64,000 nucleotides of DNA from Acidobacteria bacterium UBA2994 (GCA_002346545.1 DEAA01000077.1:3416-67415), one strand, 5' to 3'. Shown: positions 8,505-17,673, counted from the stretch's first letter. Made by a program: numbers and translations. The notes: a model not told the origin generated them from the letters alone.

Positions 8505-8908
8505 CCGAATATCTTTCGCACGGCTACGGGGAGTCGGACTGGGCGACCATCCCGGTTCACGGCCGCATGTACCGTCCGCCCGATCGCCGCCACCACTGCG
8601 TCCTCGGTTTGACGAATCTCGTAATCGAATCGAATTCTGGCCGACGACAACAGCTTGCCCGAGGTATGGATCGTAAGTTCGTCGTCATAACGGGCCGAAC
8701 GACGATAGTCACACTGCGCCTCGACAACCGGCAGCATAAGCCCGGCGGCCTCGATCGTTCGGTAGGTCTGGCCGAGCGAACGCAGAAGGTCGCAGCGTCC
8801 CACTTCGAACCAGACGAAGTAGTTCGCGTGGTAGACCACCTGCATCGCGTCTGTTTCAGCGTATCGCACGCGCACGGACGTTTCGTGGCTCGGCACGCTG
8901 TCAGTCAC
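8501..8908 (-). CDS. Acyl-CoA thioesterase, YbgC/4-hydroxybenzoyl-CoA thioesterase family
   Basis: 135 residues from a GTG start, a full hot-dog fold. The signature is VRYAETDAMQVVYHANYFVWFE, with the catalytic Asp in ETDAMQ and the following YHANY, as in YbgC/FadM enzymes that hydrolyse short or medium acyl-CoA. The frame extends far upstream, but that part is the rpe gene read in another frame; GTG 8908 overlaps the rpe stop by 8 nt and puts the signature at the usual distance. Its stop overlaps the start of the epimerase remnant. The substrate is unknown; YbgC homologues are often linked to envelope (Tol-Pal) genes. Confidence 0.85.
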   Translation of the reverse strand: MTDSVPSHETSVRVRYAETDAMQVVYHANYFVWFEVGRCDLLRSLGQTYRTIEAAGLMLPVVEAQCDYRRSARYDDELTIHTSGKLLSSARIRFDYEIRQTEDAVVAAIGRTVHAAVNRDGRPVRLPVAVRKIFG

Positions 8909-9575
8909 CCATGGAGACCTTACCGGCCGCCGTCCGCAAATCTCGCACCGCCTGAGTCGGGTCCGGCTGACCGAACACGGCCGCCCCGGCCACGACGATC
9001 CCGGCACCAGCCTCGACAACGTCTGCGATGTTTGAGGTATCGATGCCGCCGTCAACCTCAATCTCCGCGCTATTGCCGGCCTCGTCGAGCAGCCGCCGGA
9101 CCTGGCGAATCTTTCGTTCGCTGCCGGGAATAAACCGCTGTCCACCGAAGCCCGGGTTGACCGACATAACGAGCACGAAGTCCACGAATCTCACAATTTC
9201 GTCCAACGCCCCGACCGGGGTCGCCGGATTCAGCACCACGCCAGCCTCGGCGCCCAGTTGTTTGATGCGCTCGATCGTGCGATGCAAATGGGTCACTGCT
9301 TCGACGTGTACGGAGAGCATCCCCGCACCAGCGTCGACAAAGGCCTCGAGATAAAGGTCGGGGTTGCTGACCATCAAGTGAACGTCAAGCGGCTTGGTCG
9401 CGATCCGCGCGAGGGACCGGACCACGGGAGGACCGATGGTGATGTTCGGAACGAAATGACCATCCATCACGTCAACGTGGATCAGGTCCGCGCCTCCGGC
9501 CTGCGCCAGCTGAACTGCGGCGCCAAGTGTCGCGAAATCAGCGGACAAGATAGACGGCGCCAGCCGCACGCTCAT
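8901..9575 (-). CDS. rpe: Ribulose-phosphate 3-epimerase
   Basis: 224 residues, full-length TIM barrel interconverting ribulose 5-phosphate and xylulose 5-phosphate in the pentose phosphate/Calvin pathways. The signatures are LAPSILSADFATLG at the start, IHVDVMDGHFVPNIT with the metal His/Asp pair, VMSVNPGFGGQRF with the mobile loop, and EVDGGIDTSN with the second metal Asp. The start overlaps by 4 nt the stop of the PASTA gene. It belongs to the def-fmt-rsmB series. Confidence 0.96.
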   Translation of the reverse strand: MSVRLAPSILSADFATLGAAVQLAQAGGADLIHVDVMDGHFVPNITIGPPVVRSLARIATKPLDVHLMVSNPDLYLEAFVDAGAGMLSVHVEAVTHLHRTIERIKQLGAEAGVVLNPATPVGALDEIVRFVDFVLVMSVNPGFGGQRFIPGSERKIRQVRRLLDEAGNSAEIEVDGGIDTSNIADVVEAGAGIVVAGAAVFGQPDPTQAVRDLRTAAGKVSMGD

Positions 9576-10456
9576 TGACTCACCTCCAATGAGATCGCCT
9601 CACCGTGGGCGATCTGGAAACCCGCCCGAGGAAACTGCCGCAGAACGACACCGGCCTCGACGCCAGGATAGGGATGGTCACCCACGACCGAAACCCTGAA
9701 CCCACGCGCGCGAAGCACTTCCTCTAAACGCGCCCCGTGCACGCCGATCAGATCGGGCATGACGTAGGTGGCGCCCCGTTCGCCCCGGTTGATAAGAATG
9801 CCGACCGTCGAGCCCGCCCCCAGGGACGGTGGCTCCTGGGCGACGACCGAGTCAGTCGGATAGCGACCAGACCGAATCTCGGCGATCGCTCGGAGGTGGA
9901 GGGCGTCTTCCTCGAGCCGCTCACGGGCTCCGCGCTCGGACTGTCCGATCAGGGCCGGGATTGAACCAGCGCTGGGACCCGAGCTGAGCCATACCTTGAC
10001 GCTTCGCCGGCTGCGGGTGGTTAAGCCGGCCGCTGGATCCTGTACCGCGATGTTACCGGCCGGAATCGTGGGATGGATCCGGGTCAGCGGTTCAATCCGA
10101 ACGCTCAGGCCTGCCTCTCCGAGCCGCACCGTCGCTTCTTGGACCGTCTGGCCAGCGAGCTCGGGCACGCCGACCTCGCGGAACCGGAGCGCGACCTGCA
10201 GCCCCACGACCGCAAACAGTCCAAAGGTTACGACCGCCACCAGCAGCACGACCAGACCCATTGCGGTGCGCCACAGCCAGGGTGGCAGCCGTCTCCGGAG
10301 GATGGTCGTCCACCCCGATACCATGGACCGGAGGCCTCGCGTCGCGGAACGACGAATCGAGGACTCCGGCTGGCTGCGCCGCCGCGGGGGGTCGGGTGGG
10401 TGAAGGATGGATGTCATCCTCGTAGAACGTACTACAGTTATACCCTCATCACTCAT
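9572..10456 (-). CDS. Single-pass membrane protein with three PASTA domains
   Basis: 294 residues. About 65 basic N-terminal residues precede one transmembrane helix (MGLVVLLVAVVTFGLFAVVGLQVAL, about residues 66-90). Three PASTA repeats follow: GVPELAGQTVQEATVRLGEAG, then IPALIGQSERGARERLEE, then MPDLIGVHGARLEEVLRARG. PASTA domains bind muropeptides and normally form the outer part of Ser/Thr kinases (StkP/PrkC) or PBPs. Here no kinase or transpeptidase domain is present. The gene sits between rsmB (TAATG overlap) and rpe (ATGA overlap). Some organisms have the order rsmB, PASTA kinase, rpe, so this may be the surviving sensor half. Confidence 0.85.
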   Translation of the reverse strand: MSDEGITVVRSTRMTSILHPPDPPRRRSQPESSIRRSATRGLRSMVSGWTTILRRRLPPWLWRTAMGLVVLLVAVVTFGLFAVVGLQVALRFREVGVPELAGQTVQEATVRLGEAGLSVRIEPLTRIHPTIPAGNIAVQDPAAGLTTRSRRSVKVWLSSGPSAGSIPALIGQSERGARERLEEDALHLRAIAEIRSGRYPTDSVVAQEPPSLGAGSTVGILINRGERGATYVMPDLIGVHGARLEEVLRARGFRVSVVGDHPYPGVEAGVVLRQFPRAGFQIAHGEAISLEVSQ

Positions 10457-11802
10457 TACCGCCGTCGGAGAAGCGCCCCGAAGAACCCCTCGAGTCCGTG
10501 AGCATCCGGGCGGGTCACCAGAAAACCGTTTCCGTCGAGCAGTTCGGCGGGGACTGTAGTCTCACGGGACGGTCGGCTAAGTTCGAACTCGGAATGTCGC
10601 CGGAGGAATGCCTCGACCACCAGGGCGTTCTCCTCTGGCTCCGTCGAGCACGTGGCGTACAACAGACGGCCCGAACTGGTGATCGTTCGTGCCGCCTGCT
10701 CGAGCATTTGTAGCTGCACTGCGTGAAAGCGAGCCAAGTCTTCCGGCGTTCGGCGCCACCGGATCTCCGGATCGCTGCGGATTACTCCCAGCCCAGAGCA
10801 GGGCACATCGAGGAGCACGCAATCGAACACCGGACCGAACGGCAGCGGGTGAGTCGCATCGAGTCTCAGCACACTCGTCCGAGCAACCGCCATTCGGGTC
10901 AAAGTGCGCCGAAGCAGCTGGACACGGCCCCGTCGACGTTCACCAGCGACAACCCAGCCTCTCCCCTCGAGACCGCTCGCGAGCGTGAGCGTCTTTCCGC
11001 CGGGGGCAGCGCAGGCGTCGAGAACCCGTTCCCCTGGCGCAACCCCGGCGAAGGCTGCAACCAGCTGACTGGCTTCATCCTGCACATGAAAGAGTCCGGC
11101 CTCGAACGCAGCAGTCCGAAATGGATTGCCAGTCACCACTCGCAGGCCATTGTGCGCGAAGCGGGTGGCGGTGGTGGTCACCCCCTCTTGCAGCAACGCC
11201 TCGGCTACCGAGGTCCGGCCGTGCCGTCGCGTATTGGCGCACAGCGTCAGCACCGCCGGCTGATTATTGAAGGCAACCCACTGTCTTGTGGTGTCATGGC
11301 CGAGTCGCTCCAACCATCGGCGCACCAGCCAATCGGGGTGAGAACCGGCGATGCCGAGGAATCGAATCTGGTCTTCTCGGGATCCCGTCGTGCCAGGATC
11401 AACTGGTAGATCCCGGCGGCCGGACGGCGTCGACAGCGTTCGGAGCACCGCGTTCACTAAACCGGCGGCACTGGACTTACGGGCCGTCCGGACCAACCGT
11501 ACCGATTCCGACACCGCGGCTGCGGCCGGCACACGCTCCAGATGCCGGAGCTGATAGGCACCGAGCCGGAGAACGCTCAACACCTCAGGGTCGAGCTCCT
11601 TCGGCTCGCGGCGGGCGCCACGTCCGATCTCGAAGTCGAGAGCGCGCCGCCAGCGGAGAGCGCCGGTGGTCAACTCGGTGACAAGCGCTCGGTCCCGAGA
11701 GTCGGGGAGCCCATCCCGGTGCTGCGTGAGAGCTGCGGGCAGGTCCTCTCCGGCATCGACAGCCCGAAGCACGCGGTAGGCGGCCAGGCGGGCAACGCTC
11801 AT
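10456..11802 (-). CDS. rsmB: 16S rRNA (cytosine-967 C5)-methyltransferase
   Basis: 448 residues. The N-terminal 145 residues are a NusB-like RNA-binding domain (ALVTELTTGALRWRRALD). The C-terminal RsmB/NOP2 methyltransferase domain has the SAM loop VLDACAAPGGKTLTLAS, the catalytic Cys motif DVPCSGLGVIRSDPEIRW, and the second Cys in YATCSTEPEENALVV. It modifies C967 of 16S rRNA. The start overlaps the fmt stop by 4 nt, the order (def-fmt-rsmB) conserved across bacteria. Confidence 0.95.
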   Translation of the reverse strand: MSVARLAAYRVLRAVDAGEDLPAALTQHRDGLPDSRDRALVTELTTGALRWRRALDFEIGRGARREPKELDPEVLSVLRLGAYQLRHLERVPAAAAVSESVRLVRTARKSSAAGLVNAVLRTLSTPSGRRDLPVDPGTTGSREDQIRFLGIAGSHPDWLVRRWLERLGHDTTRQWVAFNNQPAVLTLCANTRRHGRTSVAEALLQEGVTTTATRFAHNGLRVVTGNPFRTAAFEAGLFHVQDEASQLVAAFAGVAPGERVLDACAAPGGKTLTLASGLEGRGWVVAGERRRGRVQLLRRTLTRMAVARTSVLRLDATHPLPFGPVFDCVLLDVPCSGLGVIRSDPEIRWRRTPEDLARFHAVQLQMLEQAARTITSSGRLLYATCSTEPEENALVVEAFLRRHSEFELSRPSRETTVPAELLDGNGFLVTRPDAHGLEGFFGALLRRR

Positions 11803-12755
11803 GACGATGTCGGAGTGAGAGTGAATCGAGCGTCCAACGTGATCGGATGGCCTGAAAGGAACGCGCGTGCTTCCATCCCAGCGCGTCCCTCAGGTTGCAG
11901 CCTGGTGATCGCCAGCGAAGTGCCATCGCCGCACTGGACCACCAGACGGTCACCTCGTGCCTCAAGAATGACGCCCGGAGCCCGGGCGTCGCCTGGGCAG
12001 TCGAGCACACGCGTGCGGAGGATCAAGAGCCGGCGGTCCCCAAGGTAGGTTGCCGCGTGAGGCCAAGGATGGAGGCCTCGCACTTGGTCATGGAGCCGCT
12101 GGGCCGGTCGGGTCCAGTCGATCCTACCGTCCTCCCGGGTCAAGCGCGGAGCGAAAGTGGCCATGACGTGGTCCTGATCCTTCTCAAGAACGCGTTCCTC
12201 TTCAAAAGCACGGAGGGTCTCGATCAAGAGCGTCGCGCCGAGCGCTGCGAGCCCTTGCTCCAGTTCTTCACTCGTGTCGTCCGGGCCAATAGGATGGGTT
12301 GCTCGAGCCAGCATCGGACCGGCGTCCATCTCGGCGACCAGCCGGATCATGGTGATTCCCGTCTCCGTGTCTCCCGCCATCACCGCGCGATGGATGGGCG
12401 CCGCGCCGCGGTAGCGGGGCAAGAGCGACGCATGCACGTTGATCGTGCCCAATGCTGGAATGCTGAGCACTTCGTCCGGGAGAATCCGACCGTAGGCAGC
12501 TACGACGCCGAGTGTGGGAGCCGCCTGCGCCATTGCCGCCAGGAAGGTCGGATCCCGCATACGCTGGGGTTGGAGGACCGCCAGATTGGCTGCGACGGCC
12601 GCCGCCTTGACCGGCGAGGGGCTCGTTCGCTGCCCGCGGCCACGACGTCGATCCGGTTGGGTAACGACCGCCGCGACATCGTGTCCAGCAGCGAGCATTC
12701 CCTCAAGCGACGGTACGGCGAAGTCGGGGGTCCCGAAGAAGACGACCCTCACCAT
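11799..12755 (-). CDS. fmt: Methionyl-tRNA formyltransferase
   Basis: 318 residues. It transfers the formyl group from 10-formyl-tetrahydrofolate to initiator Met-tRNA. The N-terminal catalytic domain shows VVFFGTPDFAVPSLEGM, the folate/active-site stretch NVHASLLPRYRGAAPIHRA and DAGPML. The C-terminal OB-like domain (from about residue 205) contains the typical VRGLHPWPHA. The start overlaps the upstream def gene by 7 nt. Confidence 0.96.
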   Translation of the reverse strand: MVRVVFFGTPDFAVPSLEGMLAAGHDVAAVVTQPDRRRGRGQRTSPSPVKAAAVAANLAVLQPQRMRDPTFLAAMAQAAPTLGVVAAYGRILPDEVLSIPALGTINVHASLLPRYRGAAPIHRAVMAGDTETGITMIRLVAEMDAGPMLARATHPIGPDDTSEELEQGLAALGATLLIETLRAFEEERVLEKDQDHVMATFAPRLTREDGRIDWTRPAQRLHDQVRGLHPWPHAATYLGDRRLLILRTRVLDCPGDARAPGVILEARGDRLVVQCGDGTSLAITRLQPEGRAGMEARAFLSGHPITLDARFTLTPTSS

Positions 12756-13258
12756 TTCCCCGAGCGCTGGAGTTTTCGGACACGACGCACGATCAGGTCC
12801 CGGCGAATCCCGCGCAACCGATTCACGAAGAGCGCGCCGTCAAGATGATCGAGTTCGTGCGAGAAGACCCGCGCCAGCAGCCCCTCACCCTCCACACTGG
12901 TGGTGGCTCCGTCCCGATTCTGGCCCTCGAGGACGAGTCGAGTAGGGCGGGGCACGGCCGCAGTGAAGCCCGGAAGACTCAGGCAGCCTTCTTCTTCACG
13001 CTGGACTCCGTCCTCTTCCACCAGACGAGGGTTTATCAGAATGATGAGCTCGTCCGCTGATCGTCCTGCCGACGGGTCAGCGACAAAAAGCCTCTGCGAC
13101 ACCCCCACTTGCGGCGCTGCCAGTCCAACTCCGGGTGCGGCGTACATAGTGTCTACCATGTCATCGATCAGGCGCTGCAGGTCGTCGTCGAAGCGCTGCA
13201 CCTCGGAGGCCGACCCATGCAGGGTGTCGGCGCCGTAACGGAGTATCGGACGGATCAT
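12749..13258 (-). CDS. def: Peptide deformylase
   Basis: 169 residues. It removes the N-formyl group from new proteins. All three motifs are present: GVGLAAPQVG (residues 43-52), EEGCLSLPG with the metal-ligand Cys92, and HELDHLDG with His134, Glu135 and His138. The ATG at 13258 is preferred over one 15 codons upstream because MIRPILRYG is the usual family N-terminus. A TACAAT -10 element at 13302-13307 would give a leader of about 37 nt, making def the first gene of the translation operon. Confidence 0.95.
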   Translation of the reverse strand: MIRPILRYGADTLHGSASEVQRFDDDLQRLIDDMVDTMYAAPGVGLAAPQVGVSQRLFVADPSAGRSADELIILINPRLVEEDGVQREEEGCLSLPGFTAAVPRPTRLVLEGQNRDGATTSVEGEGLLARVFSHELDHLDGALFVNRLRGIRRDLIVRRVRKLQRSGKW

Positions 13259-13754
13259 GGCACGCAGGAACGGTGGGCAAGCGGCGTGGTCCCCGGCCGC
13301 CATTGTAGACGAAGTTTCTACGTACCCTACGCAGGCCTAGGCGTTCTGGAGCGCGGGAACGAGGAATGTCATCGATCCTCCGAAGGATGATGTTCTTGCT
13401 CTGATAACCGAACGTCCCCACCGCGGAGCATTTCTGAGGCGCCCGAGCGCAGGGGTTGCCAGAGAATCGACAGGTGTGACGATTCAGGCGACACCATTAC
13501 GTGTAGAGCATTGTGCGTCCGCCGCGCAGCGCCAGGCTTGGACCGGGCGGATCATTAAGCGCGATCGGTATGTTCGCGAACCAAGTCTACGCCTTGCAGT
13601 AGAACCAACTGTGCCTTTAACGACATCTTTTCAGGGGGGGGGCTAATACGGGCTGGCTGGCGGTTCTGAAAGGCAGTCCTCGCCCTCAGATTCGGACAGC
13701 AGGGGCTCTCTAAGCTGCTAAAGCGTCTCGGCCTCGAGAACCGGCCGTCGCGCC
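13259..13754. other. Intergenic region, def promoter and a G9 tract
   Basis: Besides the minus-strand TACAAT at 13302-13307, no gene is convincing here. A run of nine G occurs at 13634-13642. A 23-codon minus-strand ORF (13555-13626) begins MSLKAQLVLLQGVDL, vaguely like the start of coiled-coil zinc-ribbon proteins, but it is too short to assign. No repeats or RNA genes are seen. Confidence 0.45.
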
Positions 13755-15053
13755 TCAACCAAACAGCAGGTTGACGATGAAGACCCCCGCCAGGATACCG
13801 GCCGTGTCAGCTGCAAGACAGGCCGGCACCGTGTGTCGCGTGGTCTTCACACCGACCGCGCCGTAGTAGACAGCTAATGTGTAGAAGGTAGTTTCGGTGC
13901 TCCCCTGGAACGTGCTGACCATATATCCGATCAGGCTGTCCGGACCGTGGGCAGTCATCGTCTCCGCCATCACCCCGAATGCGCCCTGGCCCGTCAGGGG
14001 ACGAAGCAGCGCCATAGGGAGCACCTCTGGAGGCATGCCGATAAGGCTGGTGAGGGGCGCAATGAGCCCAGCCAGCAGGTCTATACCGCCCGACGCTCGG
14101 AACATGCCGATGACGACGAGGACCGCTACCAGGTACGGAATGATCCTGATCGCGACCTCGAACCCCTGCTTGGCTCCCTCCACCAGCGAGTCGTAGACTT
14201 GGACGCCACGAGCCCAGCCGTACAGTACGAGAACGGCGACCAGCGACGGGAGCATCCAGGCTCCGGAGAGCTGCGTTAGTGCATCGGTTGGGCCCTCATC
14301 GCGTAGCGCCCACGCCTCTCGAGCCAGCAGGACTAGCATTGCGAGCCAGAAGAGTCGTACCACCCAGCGTCGGGTGGAGTCGGGCCTCCGCTCCGGGCCT
14401 CCCACAGTGGTGCCTGAGACCTCTGCCTCACCGGCCAGTGCGTCGGAGACGAGCAGGGCAGGCTCCGTGCGCCGATACAACGCCAGTCGGCTCAGTAAAA
14501 TCGCGGCCGCGATCCCAACCACGGTGGCGCATCCGCTGGCGAACCATGTCGGCACGAAGATCCCCATGGCATCCTGCGAGCCCACCGAAGCTCTGAGCGC
14601 GACCACGCCAGAGGGCAGGATCGCCAGCGCGGACGTGTTGATGGCGAGAAACAGCACCATTGCGTTGGTGGCGGTTCCAGGCTTTGAATTGAGCTTCTCC
14701 AGTTCCTCCATCGCCTTGATCCCAAACGGGGTCGCGGCATTACCCAGGCCCATCATGTTGCTCGCAATGTTCAGGATCATCGCGCTCATGGCCGGGCTGT
14801 CGGGTGGGACCGACGGAAAAAGGCGGCCCATGATCGGACCAATCAGTCGGGCAATGTGGCGGGTCAGACCGGCGTTCTCGACCACGCGCATCAGTCCCAG
14901 GAAGAAGGCCATCAACCCGACCAGACCGATAGCCAAGTCGACGGCGCCTCGCGCCGAAGTCACGATGGCATCCGTCAAGGCCTCCATCTGCCCGCTGAGC
15001 CCGGCAAGCAGGACTGCCGCGGCCGCGGCGACGACTATGAGCCCGTTGAGCAT
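13755..15053 (-). CDS. SpmA-SpmB fusion, nucleoside-recognition-type membrane protein
   Basis: 432 residues with about nine hydrophobic segments. The N-terminal half matches SpmA: NIASNMMGLGNAATPFGIKAM at about residues 94-114 and VLFLAINTSALAILPSG. The C-terminal half (from about residue 270) matches SpmB: RASGGIDLLAGLIAPL, LRPLTGQGAFGVMAE and STFQGSTETTFYTLAVYYG. In spore formers these are two proteins needed for spore maturation; fused versions occur in non-sporulating bacteria and are thought to be transporters. It follows the TPR gene after 11 nt and ends the S55 peptidase series. Confidence 0.9.
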   Translation of the reverse strand: MLNGLIVVAAAAAVLLAGLSGQMEALTDAIVTSARGAVDLAIGLVGLMAFFLGLMRVVENAGLTRHIARLIGPIMGRLFPSVPPDSPAMSAMILNIASNMMGLGNAATPFGIKAMEELEKLNSKPGTATNAMVLFLAINTSALAILPSGVVALRASVGSQDAMGIFVPTWFASGCATVVGIAAAILLSRLALYRRTEPALLVSDALAGEAEVSGTTVGGPERRPDSTRRWVVRLFWLAMLVLLAREAWALRDEGPTDALTQLSGAWMLPSLVAVLVLYGWARGVQVYDSLVEGAKQGFEVAIRIIPYLVAVLVVIGMFRASGGIDLLAGLIAPLTSLIGMPPEVLPMALLRPLTGQGAFGVMAETMTAHGPDSLIGYMVSTFQGSTETTFYTLAVYYGAVGVKTTRHTVPACLAADTAGILAGVFIVNLLFG

Positions 15054-15064
15054 GTGAGCGTGGC

Positions 15065-15388
15065 TCAGTCGAAGCGCCGACTAAGCGTCTGGAGCCACTG
15101 GTCTTGCGGGTATCGTTCGAGCGCATCGGCGACGACGCTGCGGGCGGCGGCCAACTCGCCTCTGCGGTAATAGGCCTCGCCCCGCTTGAGATAGCCCAGC
15201 ATGGCGTCGCCACGTAGAGCAATTGCGCCACTGAAGGCCTCGATAGCTAGAAAGCTTTCACCCTTTGACAGCGAGTCCTTTCCAACAGCGATCAAACGAC
15301 GATACTCCGCGTCTCGCAACACACCGGTGTACAGCAACACACCGGCCATGGTCGTACCGAGCAACAGCAGGATGCCTAGGCGCTTCAT
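15065..15388 (-). CDS. Small membrane-anchored TPR protein
   Basis: 107 residues. One N-terminal hydrophobic helix (LGILLLLGTTMAGVLLYTGV) acts as an uncleaved anchor or signal. Two tetratricopeptide-like repeats follow: AIEAFSGAIALRGDAMLGYLKR and GEAYYRRGELAAARSVVADAL. Such proteins are protein-protein adaptors; no catalytic motif is seen. The start lies 10 nt after the stop of the propeller gene, so it is probably co-transcribed. There is no clear Shine-Dalgarno site. Confidence 0.75.
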   Translation of the reverse strand: MKRLGILLLLGTTMAGVLLYTGVLRDAEYRRLIAVGKDSLSKGESFLAIEAFSGAIALRGDAMLGYLKRGEAYYRRGELAAARSVVADALERYPQDQWLQTLSRRFD

Positions 15389-15398
15389 GGGATCGTGG

Positions 15399-17624
15399 TT
15401 AACGCCCCGAGGTCGTGCTGGTGTTTCGCAGGGCGTCCGTGGCGCGGATTATCACCGGACCCCCGTCGTCCTCGAGGCTAACGGAGAACTCTTCAACGAG
15501 ACCGTCCGGGATCCCGTCGATCGGATACACACGACGCCACTCGTCATGTCCCTGTGAAACCTCCACGTCGTGGATCGGGGAATGCCCATCTTCGACTGTG
15601 AAGGTGAGCCGGAACTCATTGTTATCCTCGATCAGCTCGGAAACCGTGATCTTGGGAGCGGTATTGTCGATATCGAAGACCGGACTCTCGCGGGTGCCTA
15701 GCAGGGCAGCCTCGGGCGCATTGCCTGGAGCATCTGAGACCGCAACGCGAAGCTGATAGGCGCCATCCTGAACCGACGACGTATCCCAAGCGAAGACCTT
15801 CTGTTGGAGACCGGATGCCAGGGGCGCCCAATTGGTCTCTCCTTCTGCCCGGTAGGAGACCTGGTACTCGAGGTCGTCCGCGTTGCCGTCAGTGGCCTCC
15901 CAGACGAACGTCCGAATGCCACGCCGATAGCCCTGCCGGCCGAGGGTCGCGGTAGTGTCTGGCACCTCACCCGCCGCCCGGTCTACCGCGAGCCCGGCCA
16001 GTGGGGGATCGCCGCTCGCAAATGGTTGCTGGAAGACCGTGCCTGGCGGGTGGACCGTCACCGAAGTGACCTCTGGGCGCAAGTTCCGTGGCAGGTACGC
16101 CACGCTGACCGAGGTCAGCGACGGACCTGCATCACCAGACACGAGTGCCGCGCGCCACTGCAGATATCGGCCGTTTGGACTCGTGATTTGGCTTCCGCGC
16201 GACTGGGAATACGGCGACGACCAATCGCTCCATTCGTCACTGGGCACCGCGGTGTTCCCCGACCGCGTCGACACTTCAACACGACTACCACCAGGCGCGA
16301 CGGCCTGCCAGCGGATGGTGCCCCAGCGAGAGACGACCGCGGCATCCCTGACTTCGGAACGATACACGCCGCGCGGTGCCAGGGCGTCATCAAGACTTAA
16401 AACCTTACCTGGATTGGCCGTGGCATACCTGAGTCCGCCGGTTGCACCCACAAGCCACGCAGTGACCTGCTGCGCCGGTGCCTGCCCCAGCAAGACGACC
16501 CGGGGCGGGTTACCGAGTACCTCGTAGATCTTCCCGTTCGGCCCGGTGCCGATGATGAGCCGGCCCTCGGCGGTGCGCACCGCGTCATAAGGGACGTCGG
16601 CATTCGAGCGCCAGACACGCTCCCATAAACCGTCCGTCTCTATTCGGTAGACCGCTCCGCTCCGAGGCCCGCCGTCACTGGTTCCGGATGACGAACCCGT
16701 CGCACTCTCGCCTGAGGTGGAGGCAGAAACCGACGTAGAGACGCTGGTGGTGACCGACCCGGTCGCGGTCACTGTCGTGCTGCTGGTCGACCCTCCGCCG
16801 GAGGATGAGGCAAGCGTCGCCCCACCGCCACTCAGAGCGACGGCTAGCACAGACCCATCCGGTGCGACTCGTACCGAGCGCACCTCGTCGTAGGACGTGT
16901 CGAGAAGCACGAAGGCGTCGCCGTCCGGACCCACACGTATCACCTGACCTGGGGACTCGGTCCCGACAAGCACTTGTCCATCCGGATCGATCGTGAGCGC
17001 GAGCACATGAGTAGCATCGCTCTCGAACAGCACTTCGGCCTCACCGACGGCCGGGATTCTGTAGACCCGGGCCGGCTCACCGGTTGCGGCGTACAGGGTT
17101 CCGGCAGGATCAACCGCGAGTGCCCAGATGTAGGTCGCGCCCGGGTCAAAGACCGAGGTGATCGCGCCATCCGCCGAAACGCGCTCGATCCTTCCATCTG
17201 GCGACGTCGCCACATAGGCGTCTCCGTCCGGGGCGGAAGCCAGGCCGTAGATATCTAAGCCTTCGGCGTCGTAGACCTCTCGCCCGACGTCGCCATCAAC
17301 TAGGTACAACCTGGCGTCACTTCCGGTTCCCACCCAGAGGGCATCGTCGCCGGCCGGGGCCAAGGACCAGGCAACGGGCGCCGTGGTGTCAAAGAGTTCG
17401 TCAGTCTGGCGGCCGAGCGTGAGCCTGCCGCTGGCATCGACCGCCAGGGTCTCGACCTCGCCGCGCAACAGCTCGTCCTGAGTGGACACCCGCCAGAACA
17501 CCGGTGTCGCAGCGTGGAGCAGTGCTCCGGTCAGACCCACGCCAATCGCGAGAGCCAGCCAGGAGAATGCGGCCGCGGGGCGAGACCCCGACGCGCGCCG
17601 GAGACGTTGCGTCGAATGAGACAT
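15399..17624 (-). CDS. Secreted beta-propeller protein with Ser/Thr-rich linker and fibronectin-like C-terminus
   Basis: 741 residues, function unknown. A signal anchor spans about residues 18-40 (AAAFSWLALAIGVGLTGALLHAA). Residues 45-270 hold propeller blades with repeated NHL/SMP-30-like patterns such as YGLASAPDGDAYVATSPDGRI and WALAVDPAGTLYAATGEPARV. A linker of about 50 residues made almost only of Ser, Thr, Gly and Ala follows (about 271-320), then another blade. The last 250 residues contain a discoidin/FN3-like beta region (FVWEATDGNADDLEYQVSYR). It may be a periplasmic or surface sensor or scaffold. It sits 49 nt after the S55 peptidase gene. Confidence 0.75.
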   Translation of the reverse strand: MSHSTQRLRRASGSRPAAAFSWLALAIGVGLTGALLHAATPVFWRVSTQDELLRGEVETLAVDASGRLTLGRQTDELFDTTAPVAWSLAPAGDDALWVGTGSDARLYLVDGDVGREVYDAEGLDIYGLASAPDGDAYVATSPDGRIERVSADGAITSVFDPGATYIWALAVDPAGTLYAATGEPARVYRIPAVGEAEVLFESDATHVLALTIDPDGQVLVGTESPGQVIRVGPDGDAFVLLDTSYDEVRSVRVAPDGSVLAVALSGGGATLASSSGGGSTSSTTVTATGSVTTSVSTSVSASTSGESATGSSSGTSDGGPRSGAVYRIETDGLWERVWRSNADVPYDAVRTAEGRLIIGTGPNGKIYEVLGNPPRVVLLGQAPAQQVTAWLVGATGGLRYATANPGKVLSLDDALAPRGVYRSEVRDAAVVSRWGTIRWQAVAPGGSRVEVSTRSGNTAVPSDEWSDWSSPYSQSRGSQITSPNGRYLQWRAALVSGDAGPSLTSVSVAYLPRNLRPEVTSVTVHPPGTVFQQPFASGDPPLAGLAVDRAAGEVPDTTATLGRQGYRRGIRTFVWEATDGNADDLEYQVSYRAEGETNWAPLASGLQQKVFAWDTSSVQDGAYQLRVAVSDAPGNAPEAALLGTRESPVFDIDNTAPKITVSELIEDNNEFRLTFTVEDGHSPIHDVEVSQGHDEWRRVYPIDGIPDGLVEEFSVSLEDDGGPVIIRATDALRNTSTTSGR

Positions 17625-17673
17625 GCTACTGGGTCTGGCGTGGCATCGGCCCGTTCGACCGACCCGGAGTCGC

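Noticed and set aside
10723..11409. A 228-codon plus-strand open frame opposite rsmB (and similar long antisense frames, such as 4809-5447, 14374-15057 and 18385-19035)
   Set aside because: They lie opposite well-supported genes, have no family resemblance and are the mirror frames expected at high GC.
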